A stretch of 7,101 nt of DNA. Source: Bacteroidota bacterium. Its GTDB lineage: Bacteria; Bacteroidota; Bacteroidia; Chitinophagales; Chitinophagaceae. Shown one piece after another: positions 7,042-7,101 of the stretch. The position numbers and the translations under genes are program-made. The notes below the pieces were generated by a model, which did no database searches, was not told the origin of the DNA, and was given only the letters and a program-made list of their open reading frames with translations. Every line of letters starts with the position of its first letter. Position 1 is the stretch's first letter. Location: the NCBI GenBank assembly GCA_023423015.1, contig JAFAGE010000359.1:1-7101 (forward strand). The letters run 5' to 3'.

Positions 7042-7050
7042 GAAGAAAAA

Positions 7051-7101
7051 CGGGAAACGGCAGACGGGAGACGTGAAAGGTGAGAGGTGAGAGGTGAAAG
7101 G
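7051..7101 (+). repeat. Heptamer tandem repeat array (7-bp units, runs off the right edge)
   Basis: From 7051 the plus strand divides without slippage into seven 7-base units followed by GG of an eighth. Every unit fits SGNSARA (S = G/C, R = A/G). The first three are of CGG(G/C)ARA type, the fourth is CGTGAAA, and the last three are GGTGARA, with two identical neighbours at 7079-7092. TGA occurs at 7074, 7081, 7088 and 7095, so all three plus-strand frames are closed within 17 bases, while the minus strand has no stop. The array lies just upstream of the dehydrogenase gene and its full length is unknown. Confidence 0.8.

Noticed and set aside
7051..7101. CRISPR or microsatellite-phase-variation reading of the heptamer array
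   Set aside because: There are no spacers between units, so it is not CRISPR. The repeat is outside the coding sequence and the units are not identical, so simple slipped-strand frame switching is not supported.

Overview
The window looks like the chromosome of a member of the Bacteroidota, possibly of the Chitinophagales/Sphingobacteriales type. The evidence is a single fused SecDF polypeptide of about 1000 residues, A-rich start regions without Shine-Dalgarno sequences, promoter elements of the Bacteroidota TAnnTTTG type, and moderate GC content. Nothing indicates a phage, transposon, CRISPR array or RNA gene. Coding density is high and no gap between genes exceeds about 75 bases.

Layout. 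Positions 1-357 (minus) hold the N-terminal 119 codons of a class I/II PLP aminotransferase that runs off the left edge. A 74-base divergent intergenic region follows, with two overlapping promoter-like elements inside a 10-bp perfect inverted repeat. Three plus-strand genes then form a probable operon: secDF (432-3524), a MacB/FtsX-type ABC transporter permease (3552-4799) and tsaD (4803-5798). A convergent minus-strand gene (5830-7029) encodes a complete AlaDH/PNT-superfamily dehydrogenase that resembles lysine-forming saccharopine dehydrogenase (Lys1 type).

How the genes relate. SecDF drives late steps of protein export using the proton gradient. The permease is a membrane part of an efflux or lipoprotein-type ABC system whose ATPase is not here. 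TsaD makes the universal t6A37 tRNA modification. These are mainly housekeeping functions. The aminotransferase and the dehydrogenase belong to amino-acid metabolism, but nothing in the window links them to each other.

The least ordinary signal is a 7-bp repeat family. At 7051-7101 there are seven uninterrupted heptamers of the form SGNSARA (S = G/C, R = A/G), continuing past the window edge. A shorter copy in the same heptamer phase, in inverted orientation, lies at 5807-5833 at the other end of the dehydrogenase gene and supplies that gene's stop codon. The second notable signal is the symmetric bidirectional promoter between the aminotransferase and secDF.
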